This document shows positions 37,134-50,500 of a stretch of DNA of 64,000 nucleotides, piece after piece. Source of the stretch: Chionis minor (lineage: Eukaryota > Chordata > Aves > Charadriiformes > Chionididae); assembly GCA_013398295.1 (NCBI GenBank), contig VZSF01008206.1:124001-188000 (forward strand). The letters are read 5' to 3'. Below the pieces are notes generated by a model. The model worked only from the letters and a program-made list of their open reading frames with translations. It searched no databases and was not told where the DNA came from. Positions within the stretch are counted from its first letter, which is position 1, and each line of letters begins with the position of its first letter. The translations under genes were made by a program, and so were the position numbers.

Positions 37134-37164
37134 TGATATATGATATATGTGGTCTGTCACCATG
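37123..37164. repeat. 13-bp direct repeat at the CR1 5' junction
   Basis: GTCTGTCACCATG occurs at 37123-37135 and again at 37152-37164, separated by an AT-repeat filler (ATATATGATATATGTG). The first copy overlaps the recognisable 5' end of the CR1. This could be slippage during integration or a later local duplication. Confidence 0.7.
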
Positions 37165-39780
37165 TTCAAGATATAACACTTAGGTCCTCAGCCCCAGATT
37201 TATTGAGGAGAAAATATTACTAACACGTCATCACTTCCATGCCAGGAGGAAAATTTGGCAAAATCTAATACTCTGTAAATTTTTTTATTATTATTATTTA
37301 TGTGCTTCATATTAAAGCGTTGCATCACTCTGGAAGCAGCAAAATTAACTAGATGACCATGTAAGGTCCCAACCCTATATTTTTATGTCTCTATGCCCAC
37401 TGATGGTTTTGTTATAATTTAGTAATTAGTTTACCAAAGAAGGCAGTTAAATAATGTATGTCAATAAGCTGTCCAGTTGTCAATCAAGGAGTGACATCTA
37501 CAATGAGTGTTAATTTATCTTTTTAAATCAAAAATATTGCTGCTCGTAACTCTCATAGTTTATAGTGCTCATTCAACAAAAATATCTTGTTTCATGTCTA
37601 AACCATTACTCTACCGCTGTCTTTCTCAATAGCTCTAAGTAACAATCAATACAAAAATTTTATCATTTATTACCTAAGACTTTATAAACTGAGACAAGAA
37701 CAGGAATGGCAGGACAAACCCAGATTAAATATTTCTGGGGTTTTGTATCAGACAATGGCAAGTGGAAGATGTCTAAGAGAAGACCAGGGTAAGTTAGTGA
37801 TACTCCCTACCACATCACCCCTGTACAAGGCTTCACACATAATGTTACATTATCTCACTATAGAGGTTTCTAATAGAATCAAAACTCCCTTGAGCCTTTC
37901 TCTGGCTGTCATCTGAGTGCACAGAGGGGCTTTTCGGGAAGGGGCAACTGGCTTAGACCTGAATTCTGCTGCTCCAGACAGAGGCATCTATCTTCTGGTT
38001 GTGCAAATTGAATCTTGCATTCGAGTGTGCTCTCCCTGTCAATACAGTCAGGGCAGAGGTGGTGAGGGAGAGGAAGAGGTTGTCCTCCAGAAAAAGTGTT
38101 ACTGAGAGAGGTGGGTGCTGAATGCTGCTGGAGAGGCATGATGTATAGATACAGCCCCTCCAGGTGGTTTCTGCTATTTTCCAGGAAAATGGGTTTATAT
38201 CTTCATAGGAAATAAGCACCAAGAAAGAAACCCGTACTTCCTTCATTGGTTTCTCTTCCTCTTGGAAAGAGCCCAGACAAAACCTGAATATGGCTAACTT
38301 GCCAGATGCAGAAAAGTCCAGCAATATTTTTTTCAATAAGAAATCACTGTGTACTGCATTAATTTTACCTGCTAAATTTAGTTTTTTGTGTGTTACACAT
38401 TGCAGAATGCATCTTTTGGTATAAAGACAACAGCACAGCCAAGCCGCAGATGTTATTGTTAAATGCAGAGCCCATTACAGTGTTCCTGTTAGCTTAATAA
38501 TAGCCTAAAAAGTTAATTTAACATTTAATTACTGGGAGGATCATAGAAAGAAAATAGCAATTCTTAAAAATATATGAAGTCTAGTGCGTAAATGTGTATT
38601 GAAAATACGAGAAAATGTTAACGGCAAGAGAAAATGAACAGATACACGTTAATATTAGTGTTAGGATTTACAAAGCAGAAACATTGTCTTATAGCAGGCA
38701 GAGGAAACACTCAAGGGGAAAAAAATTGTTTTAATATGAGAACAAGAAGCAGAGAAGAGAAACTTAAAGGCAATTCAAGCTTGTAAGCTAACTGAATTTA
38801 GCAGGAAGTAAGGAAGAAATAATATCTATTTCTGTTGCCTGCAACAGAAGCTGGTTATAAAATAGAAAATGACACTGTCAGAAGCCATCATCTCAAAAAT
38901 CAGATATATCTGAAATAAATTGGTGTCCCAGATTATAGCATGAGAACTTCAGGTATTAACTTAACTTCTGTCATATTCTCTTCCTGCACTGTTACAAACA
39001 CCATCTAGAAAAGAGTCAGGCACAGGAGCTAAGTTGATTAAAGTACGTGTGCAAAAGATCTAGAAGGTCATTAAAAATACAGTATTTCTGACACTGTTTG
39101 CAGAATGATTGTGAACAAGATCTTTTTTTTCTGATATTACATACATTACACTCAACTTGATGTGAATACAAAGGAAAATACTTTTAAATAGCATTAATAT
39201 GTGCTCTCAAACCCCTAGACAACTGAATTAATTTTATTGTCTAATACAATGAAAACTTAAATAGACTTGTCTTCAGACAAATATTTTAACTGTTATTTAT
39301 TTTAATCTAAGTTTATATACATGCATATATATGTTTGTCTTCTTCTGTTCTTAAAATCTTGCCAAATTCAAAGTTAAAGTTCATTTGACATTTATTACTA
39401 CTGAAGAAATAGCCATGCACTGTGACTTGTACCTATTTCAGCATAGAGGCACTCCTATACATACATGCAGTTGTGAGTATAAAAAAAAATAACGAGCCTT
39501 CAAAAGAATATTTTGAGTAGAAGACTCTCTGTGCTTTGCTGGTGGTTGGCTTACTTTCTTTTAAAACCGTTAAAACTCTGAAGATGTTGTTGTTATTTTA
39601 AAAACTTTCCAGTGCTTTGCTCATATGTTTACCCATTTGAAAATATCTTGACAAGGACTTGGGAGACAAACTCTGAATGCTGATGTCTATGAATGGGGCT
39701 GACTGTATTAAATTTCTTATGTTGCGTGGATTGTTTCCACTTGATACAATATTTTCCCCTTAAATATTAGTTCATAATTG

Positions 39781-39804
39781 ATGTCTCAGATGTCTCAGAT
39801 GTCT
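39781..39804. repeat. 9-bp tandem repeat
   Basis: ATGTCTCAG repeated 2.7 times without mismatch. Confidence 0.9.
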
Positions 39805-40479
39805 ACCCTCTTGCCCTTGACTGAACCTGTAAGCAGATGGTTCAAATAGCTCAGAAAATGCTGGGTCATTGAAAAAAAACAGCCAGACTGCTGAGTTCCT
39901 TGGCACAGTGCCATGTGGCATCAATGACTGCTCAGAAAGGAAGCTGATTTGGTCATTTTCTATAGCTTTCAAAGATGAATATGCAACATGGCTTACTCTC
40001 TCTTTTATTGTTTTGGCAGAATTGTGTACACTTCAAGATCGGCTTCTTTACCAAATGTGCGTATCACCTTTCTTCTTTCAGTAGTGTTGAACTGAAGACA
40101 GATCTTGGACAACCAGAACTGGAGTAGAGCATTTTTACCTTGCTGGGCTTGAAGGTACTATTTAGAAGAGCATAAACTTGCTAAGCACCAGACATGGAAT
40201 AGTTTGCACTGGCATGGTGGTGTCCGTAGTTCAGTCACTACCACAGGCCTCAGACAGACAACTGGATTTATGTTTTGGCTCTGAAATTTTCTGTGGCCTC
40301 AGACTAAGTTGCTTCATTCCTTTCACAGTTTCTCTCCCTGTAATACTGAGGGATGTTAGAGATTGTGGAGCTTTGTGCTTCGGTGTTCTACAGCTCTAGG
40401 GCAATAAGCTGCGCAAACCCACAGATCTTGCTGCCAGATTTAGCTCCCTTTAGTGTCTTGTCTTGGATCCAAACCTGTC

Positions 40480-40570
40480 TCCCCGCTCTGCCACGAGAAG
40501 CCTAAAGCTGCAGTGCAGGGCGCTCTGCGCTGCCACCAGAATTCGGAGCTGGCCCACCCCTACCGGGGAC
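40480..40570. other. local CpG-rich, GC-rich patch
   Basis: About six CpG dinucleotides occur within ~100 bp (for example CCCCGCTC, CACGAG, GGGCGCTCTGCGCTG, TTCGG, ACCGGGG) while the flanks are CpG-poor. It is too short for a conventional CpG island. It could be a recent GC-biased patch, a piece of an unrecognised LTR or an unmethylated regulatory site. Confidence 0.4.
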
Positions 40571-41697
40571 AATTCACAGGGGAACTGGTCTAGAGCTGCA
40601 GGCACCCAACAATTGAAGGCACAGAGCAATCACTGATTGAAATTTTCACTTTTCTCTGTCTTATGACAGGAGATAACTGCTGCGAAATAAGGAAGACACA
40701 CGTTTGATTTTATAGCTGAAGAGATATGGGAGCTTACTTAATTTGAGAAGTGTTCTATTTTAGTCTTGCCAAGCGATGATTTGGTTTTAAATATCCGTCT
40801 TGGAATAAGTTTGGAAAAGACTTATTTCAATCCAGTTTTAATAGAAACAAAATTGAAATATTACTCCAAGTTTCATATTTTGGCCTCTCCTGTCTGACTA
40901 GTTTACTCCTCCTTACTATGAAAAAGTTTCATGGTGACCATAAAAAAACCTAGACAGATCAGATGTTTGCCCTTCTCCTTTTTCTTAAACTAAGTTTCCA
41001 TGAGCTGCAAGTTGGCTGAGATTTCTTTTGTTTTAAGTAGAATTAGACAGACACAGGTATTGAAACAGCTCTCTAAGGCTAATTTGCAGACTATTCACTT
41101 CCTCAATCTTTATAAGAGCTCTTGATCTTTTAATGGCATTCTTTTTTCTTAGTTGAGATAGAAAAGGAGAAAGAGAAAAGAGATTGAGCTTTGGTGTTAT
41201 TCAGTACCATAACTGTTTTCTGTACTTGGTAGTCAGCAAGTGACACTCATCTGTTATTTAAAATAAATGCTCTTTTGATAAATAGTTCCAGTGTAGCACT
41301 GGAGAGAGCTCTATCTGCTGAAGTGGTAACGTACACTTCTACCTCAGATTAGGTTGATGAACAGGAGAATCTGTAAAGCCTTTACTTTTGTAATTTTAAG
41401 TGCTAGCTATATCCAGATTTTCATTTGGCAGTTTTCCATTTTCTGTTCACTTTGATGCTGAAGCTGACCGCCAGCATATGGCTGTGCGTCAGGTAGATAA
41501 GTCTTCAGAAATATTTAGAAAGTCTCCAGACAAAACAAAACTAAAATGATTGGGTTTGGAAGGTGATTCCTTTTTGGTTAGCTTTTAAAATTTATTGCTG
41601 CAGAATCATCAATATTCTTAGCACAAATAAGCACAAAAAAATTAACACCAATCTGTTTATCCTACGTCATTTATCCTTAAAGAGGAATGATGGGTGT

Positions 41698-41716
41698 ATT
41701 CAATTCAATTCAATTT
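41698..41716. repeat. (TTCAA)n microsatellite
   Basis: About three and a half units of a pentanucleotide repeat, ending in an AT-rich stretch. Confidence 0.85.
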
Positions 41717-44529
41717 TAAAAGGAATAATTTATATTTATTATCCTAATTAATTTGCTTATCCTGACAATCTAACTTCTAGAAATGTAATCCTGAGACTAT
41801 TAATAGCACAGGAACAGTTAGATTCCCATCTCAAATATCTAGACTTTATTATTGTTCATTATCAAGTCTGTGCTCATGAATTTATGTAAATATTGCTCAG
41901 ATAACTAGATTTTCTACTGACCAGCATCACCAGCAAGTAATTTGGTGGGAAAATCTCCTAAAATGTATCAGTCTTTGCATTAAATGGACTCTTTCAGCCT
42001 ACAACTCTGCCCATGAAAATTCCTTACTCTGTTTCATGTATGTCAATCATAGGCACAAGTGAGGAAAAGGGAAATGCATGAAGAAAGTCCCATCAGTACA
42101 TGTCATGGTTCTATAAAAATGTCTGTAAAGTCTGAAGTAGCCAGCCTAGATTTAGATAAGCCACCTGAACAATCCCAGTTGTCCCTACAATAAATTTTAC
42201 ATATTCTGCAGAAAATGAAGCCATTTCAAATGGGTAGGAATCATCACAAGTTTATTGCTTGAAGGTCTAAGCAGATCTTCTGAGTTGTTTTTTGTTGTAT
42301 TGAGAGTAAATATATATCATAAAACAAGAAATTACTACAAATATTTTATTTCATGCTCCCTTTGCTTCTGGCTGATTACTGCAAATCAGATTTCATGCTA
42401 ACCTACACAAGCGGTTAGTTCACTGTTAGGATCTTAGAGACAAGCAGAGATTATGGACTACGTGATGTATCATTTTTCTGTTATTTTTTCTAGTTTTAAA
42501 GCACTCCTTTTTCTTAGTCTCAAATATAGTGCGATTTTTCAAAGAACTGTAGAGCTTTTGATATAACAAAATCGAATTCATGTCTGTGTGCCGCAGCAGA
42601 TGGGGAACCTTCATAAAACAAAAAAAGCAATTCTTCTGTTCTTATTAACTTTTTATTTTGTATACACCATGAATTCATTCAGACAGGTTGTGATGCTCTA
42701 GTGCAATGATTATGAAGGGCATGGCAATGTGTCCGATATTTTGAGCAGGAAGAACGTGGGGTGATTTGAATTATTTTGAGGTGGTTTAAGTTTTCATATT
42801 AAAGATATGAACTCAAATAGTGAATTATTTTTATGAGCTATGAATGCTGAATAAAAAAAGGAAAACCTTAGCCAGAAAAAATCTTTGCTAAAGTCTATTT
42901 CTTCTGCATACAATAAATTCATAGACTATCTACTTGCCAAAAGGCCTTTCCAATGTCTTCCAGGAAAAGAAATCGAGAAAAATATGCTAATGTGGGTGCC
43001 TACATATTCCATATCTCCCACAGCTTCCAAATAGCAGTATCTTAAAATGCAGAATGATAAAATAAATGTGGTGTTACACAACCAACTCAGAAAAACACTT
43101 GAGTGAATGTTTAAAATAAAATGTACTTCTAGTAAAATTTTCATGCCAGAGGTGATTTCTTTTATTGGGCTTACTGATATCTGGCTTTTTAGTGCCTCAT
43201 TTTTCATTGAAGAACACCAGAAAGCTGTATAAACATTATCTAATTTCTCATACAGAGTAATGCTGTGAAGACTGTTAAGTTAGAAACAGGAAAATACTAT
43301 CATTTAAGGTGAAGGACTTGCCCGAGTTTACATTGTGTTTTAGAAGCAAAGGAAGGAACATTTCCTGGGAACTGTCATTCCTGTTCAACATTTTTGATAT
43401 ATAATAACTGAATACATGTCAAAATGTGATATGGCACCTTTTTGTGTTTGTTTCACTACATACATATGTGGATGATCTCTTGTATAAGTTAATGTACACT
43501 TGGGAGCTATAATGCTCACCTACAAAGTTTTAGGCATAAATAGATGATTAATTCTCACCTGTTTTCTTGAACCAAATCTCTGGAAGTTTCTCTTCAGTAT
43601 CCTTTGAAGTGAGACATTTTCTGTTTTCTACCACCTAATGAATCCTACTTCTTCAAGTCTTTTCAGTTTCCATGTCCGTGTGGGTTTTTTCTAATTGCTG
43701 TCTTTTGTGTATTGATTACTTACTGATAAATCAAACCAGACTTTTTAAAAGGCAACATTAAGAGTTCTTCTAATTTTTACTGTGTGCATCTTTACCACAG
43801 TATGATGGAACAATATATGCAGCTCCCTCTTCAGGGAATCTGAGTCAAATGCATTATTACAAAACTGACTAAAGTATTTGGAGTATGGGAAGCACATCCT
43901 TAAACCCAGCAGATTCAGCAACTGACAAGAATAAAATATTTAAAACGTGAAGAAGGTTGTAAAGCTTTTCTTTTCGTTATTACTTTACCAATTACTTATT
44001 GATCCTGTCCTCTCTTGGATGTGTTGTATACTAATTGCTGACAACAAAAAGGAAATATTCTCTTGATTGAGATACAGATTTACTGAAAGGACTCTGGAGA
44101 TTTTAGATGCTTCTCTTTTTCTTTCTCCCATTAAATCCTTTCAGTTTCGTGTGTCATTATGAAGTGTATAAAGATGTTATGATTAAGTGTCTGTTCAGCC
44201 CCCCCAGCTCTGTTGGAACTAGTCCAGATGGGTATTTGTCCAGAAGTTAATTAACTAGTAAAATCTGTTAGTGAAGATTTCATGTAAATATGTCCGTATT
44301 TCTACTCTAGTTCAATAGCAGAACTACTTCTCCAGCTATGATACTGAATGATTCAATTGATGGTGTAAGAAGATGCTTGTGTCTCATCAATTCCACATGC
44401 CAGCACACATGCCCTCTACTCTTACACTTGGATTACAAAATGTCTGGGATGGAAGACCTATTTTTTCCCTGGATTTCTACCATGCTTAGAGCAGTGGCAC
44501 ACTGGTTTACTTTTGGCATTCTTAAACAG

Positions 44530-44530
44530 A

Positions 44531-44558
<28 letters not shown>
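44530..44558 (+). repeat. poly(A), 29 nt
   Basis: A perfect A29 run, the longest homopolymer in the window. It produces an artefactual poly-lysine reading frame at 44,513-44,776. It might mark the tail of a retroposed transcript inserted on the plus strand, but the ~200 bp upstream do not resemble any gene I know and I see no clear flanking duplication. Confidence 0.95.
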
Positions 44559-44561
<3 letters not shown>

Positions 44562-47500
44562 TTTGTAAAGTTACCATGGTCTTGAGTCAAGAAATGTTGT
44601 GTAGGTTCTTATTTCATGGTCAGCTTTCTGCAAGCCAGGCACTGGGGGTTAGCTTCAAAAAACAAGAAGCAATTCAAACTCTTTGTTCTATAGCAAAGAC
44701 TTTTTGTTTCAAAGTTAGAACTCTCCGCACAATAGGAATTGTCTCTTATTATGGTATTTCAACAACAAAAGTGTGAAAAGGAAGTAGAGTATAGCTCGTA
44801 CATGCATGACTAAGGTGGATTCTACACTGCTTTATCAGCCACTTACAGTCCCTACACCTATAGTGAAGAGAATGGGATTCACAGCCCATACTCTGTATGT
44901 AGAAAGATGATTGCTTTTATACAAAGACCATATAATTTAAAATGCAGAAATCCATTGTTGCCACTTTTTTTAGCTGCTAGCGACTGACATGATAATTAGT
45001 AGGTTTTAGTCAGTCAGAAAGGAACTGAACCCAGGTATCACACCTCATAGGAAATGAGATGAACTTCTAATTTAGTAGGAATAAGGTAGAGAGCAATGTG
45101 GCCAGTAAGGGAATGAAAACTTTCCTGAATGAAAACAGCAACAAATACTATGCTTTGAGCTTCGAGCAGCTCAGGTCTTTTGCTATTTGTTACACATGCC
45201 TGTGAGTGCAGATTGACCTAGTAGGTTGACATCTTGCATGGAGTCTTCTCAAGCATGAGAACAGGCCATCTGTTTGGGTTTTTTTTTAAATCTTAAAGGG
45301 CCCTGGTGGTAATGTTAGGTGTGGGTAGCATTGTTGTCTTTTCACCAGACCAATGAATTGAATCAATGGTGCATGGGATACGTATTTTGTATCAAGTTCC
45401 ACAGTCCCGTTCTGTGGGTACATCTCTGACCTGGGTCTGACTTTGGAAGGAAACTGGACTGTGCATAGGAAGCTGTAGCATGTTTCCCTGTGTCATGACT
45501 CATGGGAGACCAGGATTCAGGATGCTGTACCTTCATAAAACGTTGAGACAGACATATTCCATTGGATGAGTTTCATGGATTTTGGAGCTTGAAACCCCAT
45601 ATAGTTCATTTCAGAAACACGGATACTATTTTTAGTCAGCATCATGGAGCTTCCATATTCTCTAGAGTCTAATGTTTCATAGAAACTTGAAACACAAAGA
45701 ACAAAATATCGCTGTAGTGTGTGCTGCAACACCACACAGAAAGTATGTCAACATACAACATGTAGGAGTACAATATGTTTCCATTATACATTTTAATTTC
45801 TAGAATAACTAAAGAATATTTCACCCTGAAATATGATAGACAAAATCTCTGATTTTAAAAACAGTCAAAATATTTTTTTTCTACTCACAGTGCAGTAGTC
45901 CAGTCAAATCAAACTTACATTTTTGTAATTGCATAAATGGTCCAACAGTATATTATAAGAATTGTTTCATTATTACCTCATTAATCTCATGTTAGATATT
46001 TATGCAAGGAATTTCATTAGCTGCTAATGCAAGAGAGAATAATTCTTGATATTGTTGGTGTTAACCTTCCTTAATTATTTTCATTCCTATTTATGTTTAT
46101 TGGGAAATACTGAACACACAAGAAAAACAAAAATCTAACAGAAACAATGCTAGAACCGAGAAACTATTATCTCATGTATCGAAAAATATATGACACCTGC
46201 ACAATGAATCTGATTTATAGTAGATGCTTTTGGCAACCCACCTTCTATTTATTAAGACTGATTGATGCATCTGCAAAAAGAAGTACAAATGAAAAGCAAC
46301 AACATAAACATGAAGAATACCTAGGGTAAACTTTTAATATTAAAAGCTAATCTGTAGAGACACTTAATCAGCTGATTTGTATAATGTCTGTACTAATATT
46401 CAAGGTAGACCATGCTTGGTTTATCCACATTTAAATTAAGACACAGAAAAAAGTAAGAAGGTAACTTTCATTCTTGAAGTTATGAGGAGAGACAAATATG
46501 AAGATTTGTAGTGACCTGTGCTCAGAGTTGCAAATCAGCAAACCTTTTTCCTTGTGTTTAGTGAGGTCGCTCGGACAAATATCTAATATCTGTGTGGTAA
46601 GGGTGGTGTGGCTTTACATTTAAAAGACACCACATTCCTGTCCTACTTAGGATTTATCCTGCTCTTAGTGAAATCGGAAGAAATATATGAGATGACCTTA
46701 GTGAGGCAGGCTGATACTATATATCCTGGATCCTTTAAAGACAGCATGGAAAAATCTTGGGCAGACTTTAAATGCAGATTTAGCCACAGTTTAACCCTGA
46801 AGCGTTAAATTCCTCAACCCATTGTGCCTCCTGGCTCCGTGCTGGCCTGAAGGGTTCAGCAGGCAGAACTCTTCCTTTGCAGTCCAAGAGCTGTCTCAGC
46901 ATAAGCCTCTAGGCTCCATCTCAGATCAGTCCCAATTCCGTTTTGTTTCATGTTCTGCCTTATTCCCCTGAAGATCCTGAAATGTATATGCTCTAGCAGA
47001 ATTAGCAAACAATGACAGGGCCCACCACTTAAAGCACATATATTTGCTTATGGCCTTTCTTGCTGAAACGGATCTGCTAGAAGTGTATCCTGATGACTAC
47101 AGCATATGTCTAAGAAACCGGAGGTTTCTACTGGAGGCTTGAAGGATTAAGTTTTGTTTCCCCTATGAGCTTCCTGGTGACATAAATACATGCTAGACAG
47201 TAGGTCTAGAGTAAGGAGAGAGGGTGTCCTACTTCCCCTCTTCTTTTTTTTCCCAACCAATACCGATTTAATGAAAAATGCATGTATAATCCCAGAACTA
47301 AGAACAAAAACTGAAGACGGCCTCCATTGTCTATGGTGTCAGTTCAGCCTTTCATTTATTCCTAGATTTTTCTCTCTCACAGTCTAACTTGCTCTTGAAT
47401 CTTGCAATTCAATTCTGTACAGCCATACAGTTGCATCAGAAGGAAGGAAAGAGGATTCATCATCTCAACTTGCTCTAGACCCTAGCAATCAGGGTACTTT

Positions 47501-50500
47501 CCAGATCAGAGAAGTTTTCCATTTAGTTTTAGGATGAGTATTTAAGCCAAAGAACACAGTGATTTTCCCTTGTGTCTCTTGAAAAATACGTAGTATATTC
47601 ATGGCATGAAAATTTTTAAGCAATTTATTAAAAACCAATTATATAATTTCTAATTTAAACATATACAAGTTTTATTTAAAAATAAGACAAAAATCTGCCA
47701 GAAAATTAAGTCCTTCCTAGAAAAGGGTGAAAAGTTGCAAGCACTCCTTTCCATTTGGACAGTTTATTAACATGGGGCTCATACACAATTATGAACATAG
47801 ATAGTTCTTCACTCCACCCATGCTCCAAGCCGCCCAGCTATAAGAAAACTTAACCAAGAGCTAGTAAGTGACTTAGCTCTGCCTGCTATGAGCACAGGCT
47901 AAACCTTCCCCAGGATTAACTCTATTAGTCTGGGCTTTGCATTTGGCTTAGCACTGGACATAATACAGTTTTTGGTGCATGGCTGGCTCGTCATGGCAGA
48001 GATGGAACCTTGCCTGAGACAGATTTATCATGAAACTACACCTTTAGTGATTATATTACAATGTGATATGTCTTCTCATGTTCTGAACATTTTATTTGTA
48101 GTAACCTGTGAAATGACAAACATACATGATTCACATAAATTAGATTTAAAATTGCATTTTAGTGAGTGTTGATTGACACAAGACAGCAGTAATTAATCAT
48201 GGTGGGACAATAATGGCTTTGGAGTTACTCATCTGCAAAACCTGTCTTCAGGAGATAGTGTACCAGTTATAATCTGAGCTCAGTGCTTCTTTTCAGAGGG
48301 ACAAAGTTCATTATCTTACAATTTATTTTAATTTCTATTTCACAGAGAATACAATAAAACAATGACAAATTAGCTTTGATCTCACAGAAACCAAAACAAA
48401 GGAAACAATCTTCATCTGTTCTGCGATGTCTCCCTTAATGACCAATTTTCTCCATTGTAAATTCTGTTTTGCTTTTCTAGTGCTTTCCTGCTGCAGAGAC
48501 ATCTAATACTGATTTTTCTTCTGTTGAGTTATACACCTGCAGCTTTACCTGAATTATTTGCCGTTTTGCGTGTATTTTTCTGAAAGAAAAGGGTGTTCTG
48601 GATGTGTTTTAACATTAATACTGCATGAAAGAAACACACCGTACTCCATCCCAACAACAACAACAACAAAATGACTGGAGTTATTAACAATATATATTGC
48701 TTATATTACTTTCTGCTGAGAACATTAGAATTTTGCTATATCCTAACCTTTTTTGCCATTTGGTTGAAAATCAATGAAAAGGCAAGTCCTATCTATAGAG
48801 ACCTCCAACACCTTTTACAAGGACCACTCAGCTCAGTCCCTGTGATATCCAATAAAGGGCAAGACAATATCTAGATATGAAGAACTGAATGTTCCTGCTT
48901 CCACTGCTAGTACATGTCTAGCTAGTCTTGAAATGCAAGATAGTGAGAATGTGTTTTTGTAAATTAAAACTGTGTGTCATCAATGAATGTCATGCATTGG
49001 ATGATGGTCTTTCATCCGCAACAATTATGGGTACACTTCAAAAGTTTCATGAACACATAATCTCCAAACAAGAAAAAACAGTTATTAGCTCTTAACACAA
49101 TAATATTATTCGTCTTAACATTTTGTGGGAAAGGGTTGTCTCTGTCAGAGGGAGAAAAGCTAGTCCTGTTAAGGTTCCCAAGTGGGGCAGTCACAAGACC
49201 TGTCAGTTATACTAACATCACAATTTTCAATTCCAGAAAACGCAGTATTTCAGCTAGCATATTCAACTAAATGTATGCTGAAATACCAGACCGAAAAATC
49301 ATAATTAAAAAACCAAGCTGGTTGATGTTTAAATAAAACTTAGTCTTGTGGAATGCTCTGACAAGAAAAAAAAATAATGTCTTAGGCATATTCCTAGATA
49401 TAAGAGCCCTGCAAAGGCTGTTGCCTTCTCCTGCATCACTGGAACAAGAAATAGGTGCTCTCCAACTCCATGAGCTAATGCAAACAAAGCTTCTCCCACC
49501 TGTGGCAAGGCAGCCAGTCAGCAAGTGATCCACCAACCATCAACGCAAACTCTGTCTGGTCTCTCCTGCTGGCTGATTAGAGCAGGAAAGGACCAGCAGC
49601 AAGGTCAGAAGTGGTACGTGTGCTCTTACTGATGCAGCTCAGGAGACTGTTGTGCCCAGGTAGCAACTCTGTAGGTGGATGGAATACAAGCATCTCATGG
49701 AGAGAAGGGTAGTGTGAACCACTGAGCAGTTTGGTTACGATCAGAGATAGTGACTCCAATAAATTCTCCAAAATGGAAGAAGAAGTTAATGAAGAGAGAC
49801 AGAGTGCGAGGAAGGGTGAGAGTAGGTTTTGTTCTGACCAGTAACAGAAATCTGCTCCTCTTCCAGCACTTGCTCAAAGTAGTACATAGGCAATGACCAG
49901 CCAGCTCCTGTGTATTTTCCAATGTGATCCCTGAACACTGCTGCAAATATGATTAATTGCTTGATTATACAATACAGACCAGTAAAATCTGAAACCAGTT
50001 AATTCTCAGGTTTTAACTATGTAATTATGAGAAATGTTGCAGCTTACACATGTTCACTCTACAGTATAAAAGCAGATATTTTATAAATAAGCAAAAAGAT
50101 TGAACCTAGTCTCTCAGCCATAGCTTCATCTTAAAAAATTTACAAAACATTGCTGAACTCAGAAGATAATCCTGCCTGCACAGTGAAATTTGTAGGATAA
50201 ACTGAAGTTTATTTTAACTGTAGCTATTTACGCAATAATTTCTGTCAGAGATGATGATCTGTCTTGAGGAGGACACGCATATTTCTCAAAAACTGTGTGT
50301 CCTTCTAAGCATACTGATGAAAAGTACTGGTTTTCACTTGACAAATAATTTGAATGTAACACTTTTCGCTGCAGGATGCTATTGACTCCTCAAAGCCAGG
50401 GTTCAAGCATCTGCTGGAGATAACAACTGCACAGCAGAGTCAACACAATGGCCCATGCACTGAATATCAGGTACTCTAGTTCACAGACGAGCACACAAGC

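Larger units (their letters stand above)
37165..44529. other. unique AT-rich non-coding sequence
   Basis: No gene recognised. Open frames at 37,909-38,336 (up to 127 codons on the minus strand), 39,772-40,084, 40,178-40,399 and 42,926-43,207 match nothing I know. It contains a (TTA)n run near 37,285-37,299, a 9-bp tandem at 39,781-39,804, a CpG-rich patch at 40,480-40,570 and a (TTCAA)n run near 41,698-41,716. Confidence 0.55.

Noticed and set aside
38140..38175. CTCF-like CCTCCAGGTGGTTTC
   Set aside because: Several mismatches to the core consensus, far weaker than the site at 14,170.
37953..38336. 127-codon minus-strand open frame
   Set aside because: Starts after a stop without recognisable domain, signal or family; overlapping frames on both strands indicate composition-driven openness.
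44513..44776. Open frame with a poly-lysine stretch
   Set aside because: Created by reading through the A29 homopolymer; not a real coding sequence.
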